Positions 1-10,448 are shown, counted from the first letter of the stretch. The stretch is 64,000 nt of DNA from Suillus spraguei (GCA_016800925.1 JABCPU010000106.1:62001-126000); one strand, 5' to 3'. Notes: generated by a model from the letters alone, not told the origin. Translations and numbers: made by a program.

Positions 1-1775
1 GAGTGTTTGCGTTCTATAGTACTAGGGTGCCATTGCATAAAACGCTCGACATTCAACATTAAATATTCAGTACATAGTCCTTGGACCGAAGTTGGACGCA
101 ACGTGTTTGTATTTTTTTTCAAAAGAAACTAACCGGTTCAATAGCCACCGGCACACTGTTTAAAGTTCTGTCGATCAGATACCTCGGGCAATTGTATGTA
201 TTCTGTTTGGGCTGATCATTCTTAGGTCTTGAGATATTCCTTAATGCAGAGCTGGTCTTGAAAAGACTTGAATTTCGTCAAGAAACAGGGTTGAATTGTC
301 ATCTAGAGTGTATGAGATGAACGAGGGGTCCTGTTAATTGGCTGACTGCGCCCGGCTGAGTAAGTGGAATTATTTCAGTCTAGAGCTGCATGTGTGACAC
401 GTCACACGATATTGGGTGGGCATGAAGAACTCATGTTTTCATGCAACCCACTGTAAAGGTATGATTCGGAATGCGTATGTGTAAATCAATATGACACCTA
501 AACTCGTGACCGAAGTCAGAGTTTGGCAGATTCAGATGCCTTCGGTTCAGATGGCACCATCTTGATGTGAGTAGCCGAGGCTACTAATCGGTGCCGCGTA
601 ACATTCCATACCTTTGAAGTCAGACATGAGTCGGTGGAACAAGAGAATGGTATTGCCAGAATCTCACTTCACAACGACTTGAGAGGGCCCGGCTACCAAC
701 GGCCAGTGTTGTGCTCACGATGCGTAGCTTGTCTCCCCTGACATGATGATTCATCAGAAAACGATTAGTGTGGTATTTATTTGAACGTACAACAATGCTG
801 GTGAATGGTAGACAATGTTCAAAGACTGTGATACGCCGAAAACACCATGACCAGTTGTCGAGGCCCCAAAGACGTAAATGGGCATTGTCGAGCAACTATG
901 TATCTACATTAGCTCCAGGCAAACTTGAACAGAAGGAGGAGAAACATACATGTCAATCATCATGGCCGTACATCCACCGTGCACGTTTTCAGCACCATTA
1001 AGCATTCCTGAGAATTTGTCAGTAAGCACAACGAATATGAGAAATAAAAGGCACCTTCGTCTACGATTATTTGAAGGACGACACGGCCTTCCAATTTCTC
1101 CGGTTCCTCTGTCTTTGACAATATAGATACCTCTGTTAGTTGCAACCGGGACGCAAACTCCGCTTCGAAACTTCCAAGGGACTTGCTAGTCGACGTGAGG
1201 CGTGACTCAGCCGCATGTATTGCAGAGCGGCTAGCAATGAGTGTTTTATGTCTAGGGAAGCATTCCCTTCGATTTGGGAGGCGTCGATATCGTTTCCTGG
1301 CTTCATCGGAGGAAAAGGTCAAGTCACGATTCGGGTGTTAATTTTACATCCGGTGAAACAAGAACCCGAAAGTAGCATATGATCGCTTAGTAGCATTTCA
1401 AGTCAACGCTTGAGATTGACTGATACAGGAAGAAATAGCGGTTCCTTCCCATCATAGTGATTCCCCACAAAGTTTGCTCCTGGTGTTCTGGTACACCATG
1501 TCCCAGCGGTCTTATGAGGTCAGTGTTTACGATCCGTAACTTTTGAGATCATATCGCATGTGAGGTCGAGAACTAAATGAATCCAATGGCAGGTGGTCAA
1601 AGGATTCTTTGTGCAAGAAAGTGGCGCAAGTTACGGTCTAGGCGAGGTAGTGTTTGACTAATGGCGAGGATTTCGCTTTGCTGACGCATACTCGCGTTCT
1701 TTCCCATCGAAGGCCGTAAGTTTCTTTGTATTTTCGTCGAACATGAAGATTTGAACTCCAGTTTTTGAACTCTAG
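1..1775. other. Left edge, no recognised gene
   Basis: No family motif was recognised here. The only notable open frame is on the minus strand at 960-1322 (120 codons, Ser/Arg/Glu-rich, opening MTFSSDEARKRYRRLPNRR). It could be an exon of an unknown gene, but nothing in it identifies a function. The missing first exon(s) of the downstream phosphoglycerate-mutase-like gene should lie in the last few hundred bases. Confidence 0.3.
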
Positions 1776-2852
1776 CTTCCTCCTCGATTCGGGCTGATAG
1801 ACCATTCCGATGATCGATGGAAAGTGTTCAGGCAAAAGATTAATCAGCTTAATAAGTCCTCTCCCGCTAGCACCAAGTACAAGGTGTTCTTCATAGGCAG
1901 ACACGGCGAAGGCTTTCGTGAGGATTTCACGTCATCGAATACAGTATTTCAAGAATTGATGAAAAAAAAATTATGGCCTTTTTTCCCCCACAGACAACGT
2001 AGCGGAAGTGAAGTACGGCACAAAGGTGATATCATGACTCATAATGCTTATTCAACTAACATCCCCCACATCGGAAGGAATGGAACAAGTGCGTTTGCAC
2101 CGTTCTCTTCCAACTTCAATGAAGTTCCCTGATCTGATTGCATCCATCAAGCTATTGGTCGAAGGAAAACGGTGACGGAGAATTGATCTGGGGACGTCAG
2201 TGACATTACCTGTTCACTGAATCGCGCTGCCTCACAATTCATCATAGCGGATCCAGAATTGACGACGCTTGGCAAGGAGCAGGCGAAAGCCGCCCATGAC
2301 GCATGGAAACAAGAATGTAAATTCAACATCCCCATTCCGGGGAAGCTCTACTGTAGTCCTCTAACACGAGCTATCCATACAAACAAGATAACATTCGACT
2401 CCATTATACCGGAATCACAGCGAACCATGATTATCGAGGTATCAGGATACAATGATTTTTCGCTCGGTTCGCTCACTTGCGCTATAGAACCTTAGGGAAA
2501 CAAACGGTGTCCATACCTGTGATAAGCGAAGAACGCGCACTTATATCGAACAAACTTTCCCTGGATTCGACATTGAAGAGGGCTCATAGAAGAAGACACT
2601 CTCTGGGACCCTGAAGTGAGGGAAACCCATGCAGAAATGGATACCCGAATGAGGCGCGTACTAGACATGATTTTTGACAAGGATCAGGAACAATGTGAGT
2701 ACCGTACCTCAACTATTCATTGATGTGGACTGAGCCTTCGACTAGTTATCTCATTCACTGCCCATGGGGGCATTGTTAGTGCAGCGCTACGGGTCATGAA
2801 CCACAGACAATACATTTTACCCACTGGAGGTTCGTATTCGAACCTGATTTGA
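1776..2852 (+). CDS. Phosphoglycerate mutase family (histidine phosphatase) protein, 5'-incomplete, one frameshift
   Basis: Histidine phosphatase superfamily, fungal phosphoglycerate-mutase-like branch; the substrate cannot be told from sequence. Visible exons are 1776-1917, 1994-2025, 2078-2088, 2153-2196, 2248-2438, 2488-2694 and 2746-2852, with introns of 49-76 nt that all start GT and end AG and keep phase. Landmarks in order are PPRFGLID, the catalytic RHGEGF loop split across the first visible intron (RHGEGF|HNVAEVKYG), WSKENGDG, WGPDPELTTLG, a YCSPLTRA motif, HTCDKRRTRT, TAHGG with the second catalytic His, and the terminal PTGG. The third exon is only 11 nt (EWN plus two bases). Around 2580-2583 the frame breaks: one base is missing between DIEEG and LIEEDTLWD, and a G run one base longer would restore it. 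The first exon with the start codon was not found upstream of the acceptor at 1774-1775. The family call is strong; whether the gene is live depends on the single-base gap. Confidence 0.85.
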
Positions 2853-3130
2853 AAGTGTGTGCTTATTCTGAGGTAGGGGTCATATCGATGGTTGTTAAGT
2901 CATCTATCTCTTAGAATTGCTATGGAATCCGTCTTGAGGATAATGTCTCACGGTGGTTAGAGAAGCGCTGAAACCCTGACATCGCTTTTGTCTTGTGGAT
3001 ATGAAACGCACGTTCACTGTCCGCAGCTTACGTGTATATTTAAACTGTGCGAGCTTCCACGTGTAATACGCATCTCCCTTCTCGCCATCGCCAGCACTGG
3101 GGCATCTATTACCAATGTGTGCAGTAAACA

Positions 3131-3958
3131 CAGGTCGGCTTGCCAACTTTCAGTGAAGTAGAGCATAATGAATTCAGCAGAGCAGGGCATATCGCTCGTG
3201 CAACTAGCCCACCCTCAGAAGACGACAACTCTGAAGTCGATTCACTCTTTGATGAGCCTCAGATTGCTATGCGCACTGCGCCACCGATTCCTGGGCTTTT
3301 CGTTCCATCCATCAGATTGCCTCTCGAACTGGCGAACGACATTGTTCAACAGTGCATGGACCTTTACTTTGATGGGCGAGACATAAACCAGATCATGCTC
3401 TTTGGGCGCGCATCCGAGTGCGGCGAGAATATGGGGAATGGCTTACCAACGTTTTTGATCACACTCCTGCACTGGCTCGCAGAATTGTTGCGCGATCATC
3501 TACCCGAGAAAGTGCACGAAATGTTATTTCCTCCCAATGATGCGCCGCGGCGCGCACGGCAGGCGATTCTGAACCTGTATCATCCTGGTGAAGGCATCTC
3601 ACCTCATGTCGATCTCTTGAAACGATTCGATGATGGAATCATAGGAGTGAGCTTTGGAAGCGGGTGTGTGATGAGCTTTGAGAGGGTGAAGAGTCAAGAG
3701 GAGGAACCATTGGAAGAGACCAGGCCGTTGAATACGGATCATTGGGATCTCTATCTGGAAGAACGAAGTATTTTGGTCCTATCGGAGGATGCGCGCTATG
3801 ATTGGACTCACGGGATTGATGGAAAACTGAAAGACTTTGTCAGTGGAGGAGTAGATGGACAAGGAGAACCTGAGTGGATTGAGAGGGGAACGAGATTGAG
3901 CATCACATTCAGGTGGCTGTTGCCAGGCGCAGACATCGTCGGAGGACCTGATCCTTGA
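3131..3958 (+). CDS. AlkB-like 2OG-Fe(II) dioxygenase
   Basis: AlkB-family 2-oxoglutarate/Fe(II) oxygenase. One long open exon ends in TGA at 3956-3958. The fold's landmarks are clear: NLYHPGEGISPHVD carries the HxD iron ligands, GIIGVSFGSGCVMSF follows, then a long insert, the distal iron ligand in DWTHGI, and RGTRLSITFRW with the 2OG-binding arginines. The N-terminal 50 residues are acidic and Ser-rich. The frame has no ATG before MRTAPP (3269) and a stop at 3125, and a CAG acceptor lies at 3131-3133. The true start is therefore either an upstream exon between about 2900 and 3130 or the internal ATG at 3269. The substrate (alkylated DNA, RNA or protein) cannot be inferred; the closest motif pattern is that of small eukaryotic ALKBH proteins. 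Confidence 0.85.
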   Translation, partial: QVGLPTFSEVEHNEFSRAGHIARATSPPSEDDNSEVDSLFDEPQIAMRTAPPIPGLFVPSIRLPLELANDIVQQCMDLYFDGRDINQIMLFGRASECGENMGNGLPTFLITLLHWLAELLRDHLPEKVHEMLFPPNDAPRRARQAILNLYHPGEGISPHVDLLKRFDDGIIGVSFGSGCVMSFERVKSQEEEPLEETRPLNTDHWDLYLEERSILVLSEDARYDWTHGIDGKLKDFVSGGVDGQGEPEWIERGTRLSITFRWLLPGADIVGGPDP

Positions 3959-4179
3959 TAAGTATGTAGTACTGCCTAGAAATTATCAGCTGCACGTGTA
4001 GAAATAAGATATGCACCATGTCAGAGTAACAGTAATGTTAAAGAATGGGCGATGGAAGACAAGCGATACGACAGCAAGTGAAAATCAAATGATATCTAAC
4101 AATGGAGGGAATCCTACACCTCATGATTAAACTCCTTTGCTAGAGCACGTCTCTGATACACCTTTCCAAGGGTCCGATC

Positions 4180-4637
4180 TCAAAAGCCGCCACGTAGAGC
4201 AAGAACGAGATGAAGAACTGATCCAGCGCCGATATTGAACTCCTTGGCGGTTTTATCATCCGGCCTAAATCGATCATAATGTGATGAGTTTATGCAATCC
4301 TGTACAAACTAAGACAACGCACATTTGTCTCCCTCCGAAGATCAGTCTCTGTTGTTGTGGTGGTACGCCAGACTGCTCTTCAACCTTCTCCTTGATTCGA
4401 GTGATCTGTTCCAAAAGAGTTTGTAAGGTATTAAATGGTGCCTTTATTTGCAGATACCTTGTCTTCGAGATCTATATCTAACTCGATCTGCGTATGATGG
4501 ACTTCTATCAGTCACTACCGGATAGCGAGGATTAGATTTAGCACCTCCTTGCCAGTGAGCGTCTAGCGGAGGTTATTGGGTTAACGGGACATTCCCTAGC
4601 AATATGTCTTCGTCCTTACCTTTACTTTGATGAGCAT
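4180..4637 (-). CDS. RUB1: NEDD8/RUB1 ubiquitin-like modifier, complete five-exon gene
   Basis: Ubiquitin-like modifier that is conjugated mainly to cullins and activates cullin-RING ligases. The gene reads on the minus strand as exons 4620-4637 (MLIKVK), 4545-4562 (TLTGKE), 4458-4487 ([10 protein letters not shown]), 4323-4405 and 4180-4264. All four introns (50-58 nt) begin GT and end AG, and all junctions keep phase. The product is 77 residues: the 76-residue NEDD8 length plus a single Phe after the C-terminal diglycine, so a processing protease would expose Gly76. Ala at position 72 (LALRGG) marks it as NEDD8 rather than ubiquitin, which has Arg there. Other matches are [21 protein letters not shown] and [10 protein letters not shown]. 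Two exons are only 18 nt, so a minimum-length ORF scan misses the gene. A divergent open frame starts 35 bp beyond the start codon. Confidence 0.95.
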
Positions 4638-4671
4638 GGTCGAAGATCTAAAGGTAACAACCCCCCTTTAG

Positions 4672-4872
4672 GCTTTCGTCACCGAAAGTCTAACCTCCGA
4701 GTCTCAGCGTGACACATTTCCACGGTCTTTCCAACCACTCTGCACATTCGCCGATTTTCGTCCTACAGCCGCCACAACTCTTGAAGTTGTGACGGTCCTT
4801 CGCAAATCATTAACCAAGGACGATCGGCTTCACATTACAACTGCAGTTGAAATGGTCATAATGCATAAATAA
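4672..4872 (+). CDS. Possible coding exon, divergent from the NEDD8 gene
   Basis: A stop-free frame follows a CCCCCCTTTAG acceptor-like site and ends in TAA. It reads AFVTESLTSESQRDTF and later RKSLTKDDRLHITT, finishing VEMVIMHK. The amino-acid mix looks coding rather than random, but no family is recognised. The matching upstream exon was not identified: the ATG AGC ATG GTC at 4630 is followed by a GTAAC donor only 18 nt before the acceptor, too short for an intron. Treat as a hint only. Confidence 0.25.
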   Translation, partial: AFVTESLTSESQRDTFPRSFQPLCTFADFRPTAATTLEVVTVLRKSLTKDDRLHITTAVEMVIMHK

Positions 4873-5432
4873 ATAAAATACAAACAAATCACTAGAAAAT
4901 CATTCTCGGGCGCAAAAAATTATACATTAGCAGCAATATATGGACCAGGTTCATTTCTACAAATGGGTGACTGAGTGTATCTCGAAAAGATTGGATCTTG
5001 ATTTGTTATAATTTTTTATGCATTATGGATTATGAGCATTTCTACTGTACTATCATTCTGGGTATTCTGCAACATTTTTGGCAAATCTTTTGTAACTCGT
5101 CAACCACTTCATATTATCTTCCACGACTTTAGAGTGTTATATATTCGTACTGCCTCTACATAGATCTGATTTTTGCTCATTTTTAGGACACTGTGGTGTG
5201 GTGTCGGATGAAAGCCGAGAAAATTCAGGGTCTGACTGCTAATCTGCAAAATATGGTCACGTCGAGTCACACCTTGGCGTAGCACCGGTGCAGTCAATTT
5301 TGACTCTCCGCATTGCGCTCTCAATCTGTTGGCATTGGCGTTGAGTCGTCGAACAGACTCGAACTGGAAGCTTGAGGCCTGAAGCTCTGATTCATGTAAT
5401 TATTGTGAGTGTACTGGTGATATGGTCCTGAA
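4873..5432. other. AT-rich intergenic stretch, nothing recognised
   Basis: AT-rich DNA between the NEDD8 locus and the repeat block. The short open frames show no family motif and no convincing splice pattern. Confidence 0.4.
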
Positions 5433-5750
5433 TCATGCAACATCAGACATTTGTACACCACCACTAACTTGAAAATCCACTCTACTACCAACTGCCAGCG
5501 CAAAGTGGGGAATAGGTGGAGGTGCCGAATGGTGCATGGGATAATATGGAGGTGCATACCTGCTGGGTGGGGGAAGATCCATGCATGACATCGAGGGTTG
5601 AGGGATAGGCTGTAGTTGATGGCCACCAAATGGTGCATGCATCAAATTTTGATGACTCGGCATGTCTTGCGGTACTGACTCAGTAGTGTTATTGCTGGTT
5701 TCAACATGCCACCTGCAAGAATGGGGGGATTAAATAAACCCTCATACCGC
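5433..5750 (-). pseudogene. C-terminal part of SAP-domain protein gene, cut off by LTR-A
   Basis: This is the 3' part of a gene whose 5' part lies at 10137-10448. On the minus strand the frame enters with YEGLFNPPIL directly at the LTR-A boundary. In another frame it then gives a Pro/His/Met-rich tail (MPSHQNLMHAPFGGHQ, DLPPPSRYAPPYYP) ending in a stop at 5433-5435. A frame change or small intron near 5690 separates the two. Removing the LTR and one copy of the 4-bp flank joins KKNQW to YEGLFN in frame, which is the main evidence that the two parts are one gene. Function unknown; SAP-domain proteins usually bind DNA. Confidence 0.5.
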
Positions 5751-5942
5751 TGTAATGAACATATTGGCGCTGGCCTCAAAACCTTACCTTTTAGCACTCG
5801 TCTCACGTCTATAGGAGTTACCACTTGTTCATGGCCGTCTTACCCCTTTAGCATTGCCGGTGGCATCCCACACTTACCACACACCATACCGACTGCCACA
5901 CCATGTTCCATGTACCAATGTCCTTCCATGTCCTTGCCACTG

Positions 5943-7395
5943 TCTTGATAACCAAGGGTCTTATATAAAAGTGTGTAAGGAATGTAATGACACCATAATT
6001 ACACTGGGATAAGACTTCTTGCCAGTCCTCGATTAACATGGTCTACGACTTTTCTAGTTTTCGTGGTAGATAATGTGTGAGTTCTTGGGAGGCCCGCTAA
6101 ACCAATCTAGTGATTAACTTAGCCGGAGCTATCTTCAGAATCTGCCCTTGGAAAACTGAGCCTAGGGTAGACTGTCTAGGCTGGGAACTGGGTGTATGTG
6201 GATAGATTTGTCTAAGAAAGATCCTTCTTGACAATAAACTGGGTGTGAAATAGATTGGCCTAGGAATGAACCTTTTAGGCAGTAGACTTGGGCACTTGAA
6301 TAGATTGGCCTAGGAATGATCCTTCTAGGCACTGAACATGGGAACTTGGGAAGATTGTCTAGGAATGATCCTTCTATGCACTGGACTTAGAAACTTGGGT
6401 AGAGTTGTCTAGGAATGAATTTTCTAGACAATGGACTGGGATAGTATTCTCAAAGATATGAGAATAGAATATGTGGACCAGATAGTGGCTGGTCAAAGAT
6501 ATGAACTGGAGAGACGTGGTCTCTAATATAACTGACTATCTTCCTAGGTATATCATATACCTAGCTCTGAAAATAGTATAACAATGGTCTCAAGGGAATT
6601 CATTACCCTGCACTTGGTTTAACAATGCTTCAAAGTGACTAACTTTGCAAGCCTTGAGAAATATTTACTCCTGAAATATAGTGACAAGTGGGAGATCCTA
6701 TTTTGGGGGGAGAATGGGCTCTCCTTTTATATATGTAGCATGGGAAAATAGTTATGTAAGCTAATATAGAGAGAACCAATCAAAATATTTATCCAAACTC
6801 AAAAGAATAGGAATAAAAGGAAAAGGTGGAGCCATGACATCATATATGACATAATGGAGCAGAACATTCTATAACATTCTATTCTGTGGAGCAGAATGTT
6901 CTAGAAGTGAAATAGAACGTCCAGAATGAAGTGACATCAGTATGATATCATACCCTGTGGGTACAATTTTATGAAGTGTTTGGGGTGTCAAGGCATCCTA
7001 ATAGTAAGAAATAGTAAGGGAAAAATGGAGAAGAAGAGACAAGGATAATAGTACAATGGAAACAAGTGAAACATAGGTTGTTTTTGGTAGGTTTTTGTAG
7101 GCTTTGAATTTTCTCTATGGTTTTCTCTAGCCAAAGGAATAAGCCAAAGGTAAGGCTAACCTAAACTTTCAATCTTCTTCTCACATCAACTAGGTCATTA
7201 TGTGATTCCCATCTCACATATGACTTTTCTTCAAACAATGCAGATTTGTGAATCAGCAGAAATGTCTGGAAGTGTTTTGAACCAAGGTATGGTACCAAGG
7301 TATGGGTTGACTAGTCTGAGGGCTAAGCTAACAGACATGGTCTTTTGTGGGTCACCTAGCAGTCATGTCCATGCATGATTCCCTATCATGCAGGA
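5943..7395. mobile_element. Non-coding 1.45-kb insertion inside LTR-A
   Basis: Comparison with the other LTR-A copies shows this block as an insertion. It is flanked by CACTG on both sides (5938-5942 and 7396-7400), a plausible 5-bp target duplication. It holds no coding frame. From about 6130 to 6440 it carries roughly five degenerate copies of a 55-bp unit with the core TAGATTGGCCTAGGAATGAT. Around 6860-6910 is an imperfect palindrome built on AGAACATTCT. It could be a non-autonomous element; its class is not clear. Confidence 0.5.
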
Positions 7396-7929
7396 CACTG
7401 GTCTGCATAGCTCCATTTGGTGCATAGCTTGTTTTATGTTCATTATCACTGATTCCACGGCAAGCCTTATTACATGTTGCCTTGTGCCGCAGCCGCCTCA
7501 CACTACATTTACATACAACGTTACTGTACTTGAGCGCTACTGATTTTGCCTAATGCATTCCAAGTACATACAATTTAGGATATAAGCACCATGTACCCCG
7601 CACGATACAGCACCTTATTTTCACCATACTATAGGTCAGCATTAGTGTCTAGCTCTGGATCTACCCAGTAGTAGACTTAGTCTTTAAAGTCCTTACCACT
7701 CGTTAATCGATTTCGCTCGTTCACTGTTACCGCTGGCACACCGCTAGATTCTTGACCCCTATTCTGACTGAAATTCACGCTCACCGCTACCTACTGCTGA
7801 GTACGCGGACTTCTTTACTGCTTCTTTGCACCGCTCGCACCTTACCACTACCGCTGACTTTATGCTCTTATCACTCACTCGACACTACATTTTCAAGTAT
7901 TATCTCAACCATGGTAGCACCGCTACATA

Positions 7930-9390
7930 CAGTGGCTCAAAAAACTGTCCGCATGTTTTGACATTTTTCACTATCTATGATATTGTGTGAGAATGAACAA
8001 ATTCCTCAAGGACATACTTATACCACATTGTAGTATGGCTTCAGGGCTTTTATTTGAGCCCTACACCGTGGGAATCGGCGGAGATATGGTGGAGATATAA
8101 GGCTTATAAAATGATGACTCATGTGGACAGTTTTTTGAGTGTATATTAAAACTATATAAATCATTATTTATGACACCATAAAAATCATGCCACTATTATA
8201 TAAATTATAAAGTGGTGTCATTATGTTATTTTATGACTATATCTAACTATATAAACCAGAATATCTCATGTATCATAGTCATAATCACCATGAAAGCCAT
8301 CTCCTCTGCTCAAAGAGATAATATCCTCTCTCTGTCTTATGCTGGCCTCTCTGCTCGCCAAATTTCCTCTAGAACTGGAGTATGCAAGTCCACTGTGGCC
8401 AAGTTCATCAAAGAAAGCCACCCAGACAATCACAAACTGTGAGGAATGTTCTCAAGGCAGCTCATCTCAAGGCAGTAACAAAGAAGAAAAAGCCTCTTCT
8501 CTCCATCAAACATAGGCAGAGAAGACTAGCCTTTGCCTTAGCTCATCAACACTGGACTGTAGAGGACTGGAAGCGTGTTATATGGTCAGATGAGACCAAA
8601 ATCAATAGGATTGGGTCAGATGGGAAGGTGTATGTATGGAAAAAGAAGGGAGATGGCCTAACAGACAGAGAGGTTAATGGGACTATCAAGTTTGGAGGAG
8701 GTTCTTTAATGGTATGGGGCTGTATGGGATGGAATGGTGTGGGAATGCTTGCTGAGGTTGAGGGGAAGATGAATGCTGAGCAGTATGTGGACATTTTAAA
8801 TGACCACTTGCTGCCTAGCTTGGCAGAATCAGGGATTGATGAAGAAGATATCATTTTCCAACAGGATAATGATCCCAAGCACACATCCAGAAGAGCTAGG
8901 GAATGGTTTGAAGAACATAACATCAATGTTCTTGACTGGCCAGCACTGTCTCCTGATGTCAATGTCATTGAACATCTCTGGGGAACACTCAAGAAAAAGC
9001 TTCAAGCCTAAAGGAGTATGGGAGCTTTGGGAGAGAGTAGCAGTGGAATGGGGGAAGATCACAGCTGAGGATTGCCAAAAATTAATTGAGAGTATGCCTA
9101 GAAGGATAGAGGCAGTAATTAAAGCCAAGGGAGGTCATACAAAATACTAGAATACCTGGTTATTACTGTAAAATACTTGAGTCAAAAAACTGTCCGCATG
9201 AGTCACCATTTTGTGAGCCTTGTATCTCCACCATATCTCCACCGATTCCCACGGTGTAGGGCTCAAATGAAAGCCCTGAAGCCATACTACAATGTGGTAT
9301 AAGCATGTTTTTGAGGCATTTGTTTGTTCTCACACAATATTATAGATAGTGAAAAATGCCAAAACATGCGGACAGTTTTTTGAGCCACTG
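7930..9390 (+). mobile_element. Tc1/mariner DNA transposon with long palindromic arms
   Basis: The element is 1461 bp and flanked by TA at 7928-7929 and 9391-9392. Its termini are CAGTGGCTCAAAAAACTGTC and the reverse complement. The inverted arms extend about 215 bp (7930-8145 and 9176-9390). Each arm is itself inverted: the outer CTCAAAAAACTGTCCGCATG is repeated in opposite orientation at the inner edge. It encodes one transposase on the plus strand, which is broken. Confidence 0.9.
8212..9150 (+). pseudogene. Tc1/mariner transposase, frameshifted
   Basis: Cut-and-paste transposase with a DDE catalytic core. The N-terminal helix-turn-helix piece begins MKAISSAQRDNILSLSYAGL and stops at 8440-8442. 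Another frame resumes with SQTVRNVLKAAHLKAV, so part of the DNA-binding region (about 60 residues by family comparison) is deleted at the junction. The core keeps all three acidic residues: the Asp of VIWSDETK, the Asp of QQDNDPKHTS and the Glu of SPDVNVIEHLW. Near 9000 the frame shifts again; the C-terminus (GVWELWERV, ending AKGGHTKY) continues in the third frame to 9150. The element therefore could not encode its own full-length transposase. Confidence 0.9.
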
Positions 9391-9396
9391 TATGTA

Positions 9397-9703
9397 CCTA
9401 TATAAGCACAGTGTACTTGTAGTAGATTCTTTACTTTAATCTTACTGGGTTTTACCTGGAATATCCTTCGCTTAGGTCTCCAACCTAAGTCGTCTTGAAT
9501 CATCTCTAAGTCTAAGCACTCCTTAGCCTTAGTCTCTATTCTCGTAGAACCTCTTAGACTTGTCTTTGAGGCCGAACCCTTGATCATACTCGGAACGCGT
9601 TCCTTGTACTTTCACCTTGTCCTCTTTTGGACATTGTAGAACTTCCCAGCAGACCGTCTGTGTCTTTTCACTGTCGCTGGTGATGCCACCCCAGTTCGTA
9701 ACA
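9397..9703 (+). mobile_element. Fragment of LTR family B
   Basis: Matches the solo LTR-B copies at 21245-21724 (same orientation) and 21769-22244 (inverted), from the stretch before TAAGCAC(A/G)GTGTACTTGTAG to the shared end CCCAGTTCGTAACA. The first 170 bp or so of the LTR is missing at the Tc1 junction. Confidence 0.75.
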
Positions 9704-10136
9704 CACCGCTAGATTCTTGACCCCTATTCTGACTGAACTTCATGCTCACCGCTACTTTACCGCTGAAAGTACCGCGGACTTCTTTACTGTTTCTTTGCAC
9801 CGCTCGCACCTTACCACTACCGCTGACTTTATCGCTCGTTATCGCTCACTTGATGCTATGTTTTCAAGTATTATCTCAACCACAGTAGCACCACTACATA
9901 CGACGCTAGTTCCAATGGCATCATTGCTGACCGCGGCAACTTACCGCTGACTACAATGCTATATTTGCACATTGGTTTGACTCGAACTTGACCATACTAA
10001 CAGGCATCCTCCTTTAGGGTCAAACACTCTTGCCTTGCAAGTGAAGCAGACTAGACGGAGCACAAGACTCGCATACTAGCTTAGGCCGTGGTTTATCTAC
10101 AGCCCAGGTTAGGTTGTATCTTTACACCACTGGTTT

Positions 10137-10448
10137 TTCTTGAGTTCTGGCTGGCCATTGAAGAACTGCACAATTCACTGGAGCAGCTCTGCCTTGAGTC
10201 CAGTCTCCGGTAATCGCAAGGCCGCAGCTATGTCATGCAGCTCATCCAATTTTTTGGTCTTGATTGTGCTTGTAATTTGGCTTTCTTCTGACTGGTAGTG
10301 CGCCTGTGGTTTGGTGCCATTGTAACAAGGATGGGAGAATGATGCAAGAGGAGACAACAATGCAAGACTTCATGCACTTGCCAAGTGTGCCATAGAGGAG
10401 ATTGAATTTGTCACACACTCTCCTATCTACTGTCACATTTTCATACAT
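10137..10448 (-). pseudogene. SAP-domain protein gene, N-terminal part, with premature stop
   Basis: On the minus strand the frame reads KLDELHDIAAALRLPETGLK followed by AELLQ, a TGA stop at 10175-10177, then IVQFFNGQPELKKNQW running up to the LTR-A boundary. The helix-extended loop-helix pattern is that of a SAP (putative DNA-binding) motif, in which Arg is usual at the position of the stop (LLQ-R-I). That suggests a CGA to TGA change. The region is Lys-rich before the motif. The upstream start was not resolved. The gene continues at 5433-5750 on the other side of the LTR. Confidence 0.55.

Larger units (their letters stand above)
5751..10136 (+). mobile_element. LTR family A copy 1, with three nested insertions
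   Basis: A long terminal repeat without its internal region. It starts TGTAATGAACATATTGGCGC and ends TGTATCTTTACA, the same termini as the intact copy at 34819-35772. It is swollen from about 950 bp to 4.4 kb by insertions: a 1.45-kb non-coding piece (5943-7395), a Tc1/mariner element (7930-9390) and a fragment of LTR family B (about 9397-9703). About 195 bp of LTR-A sequence occurs twice, at 7738-7929 and 9701-9900. The flanks CCGC (5747-5750) and CCAC (10137-10140) look like a mutated 4-bp target duplication. The LTR split a SAP-domain gene. Confidence 0.75.

Noticed and set aside
1638..1904. 88-codon minus-strand frame
   Set aside because: Overlaps the phosphoglycerate-mutase-like exon in antisense; no motif of its own.
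8546..8992. 148-codon minus-strand frame
   Set aside because: Antisense of the Tc1/mariner DDE domain.
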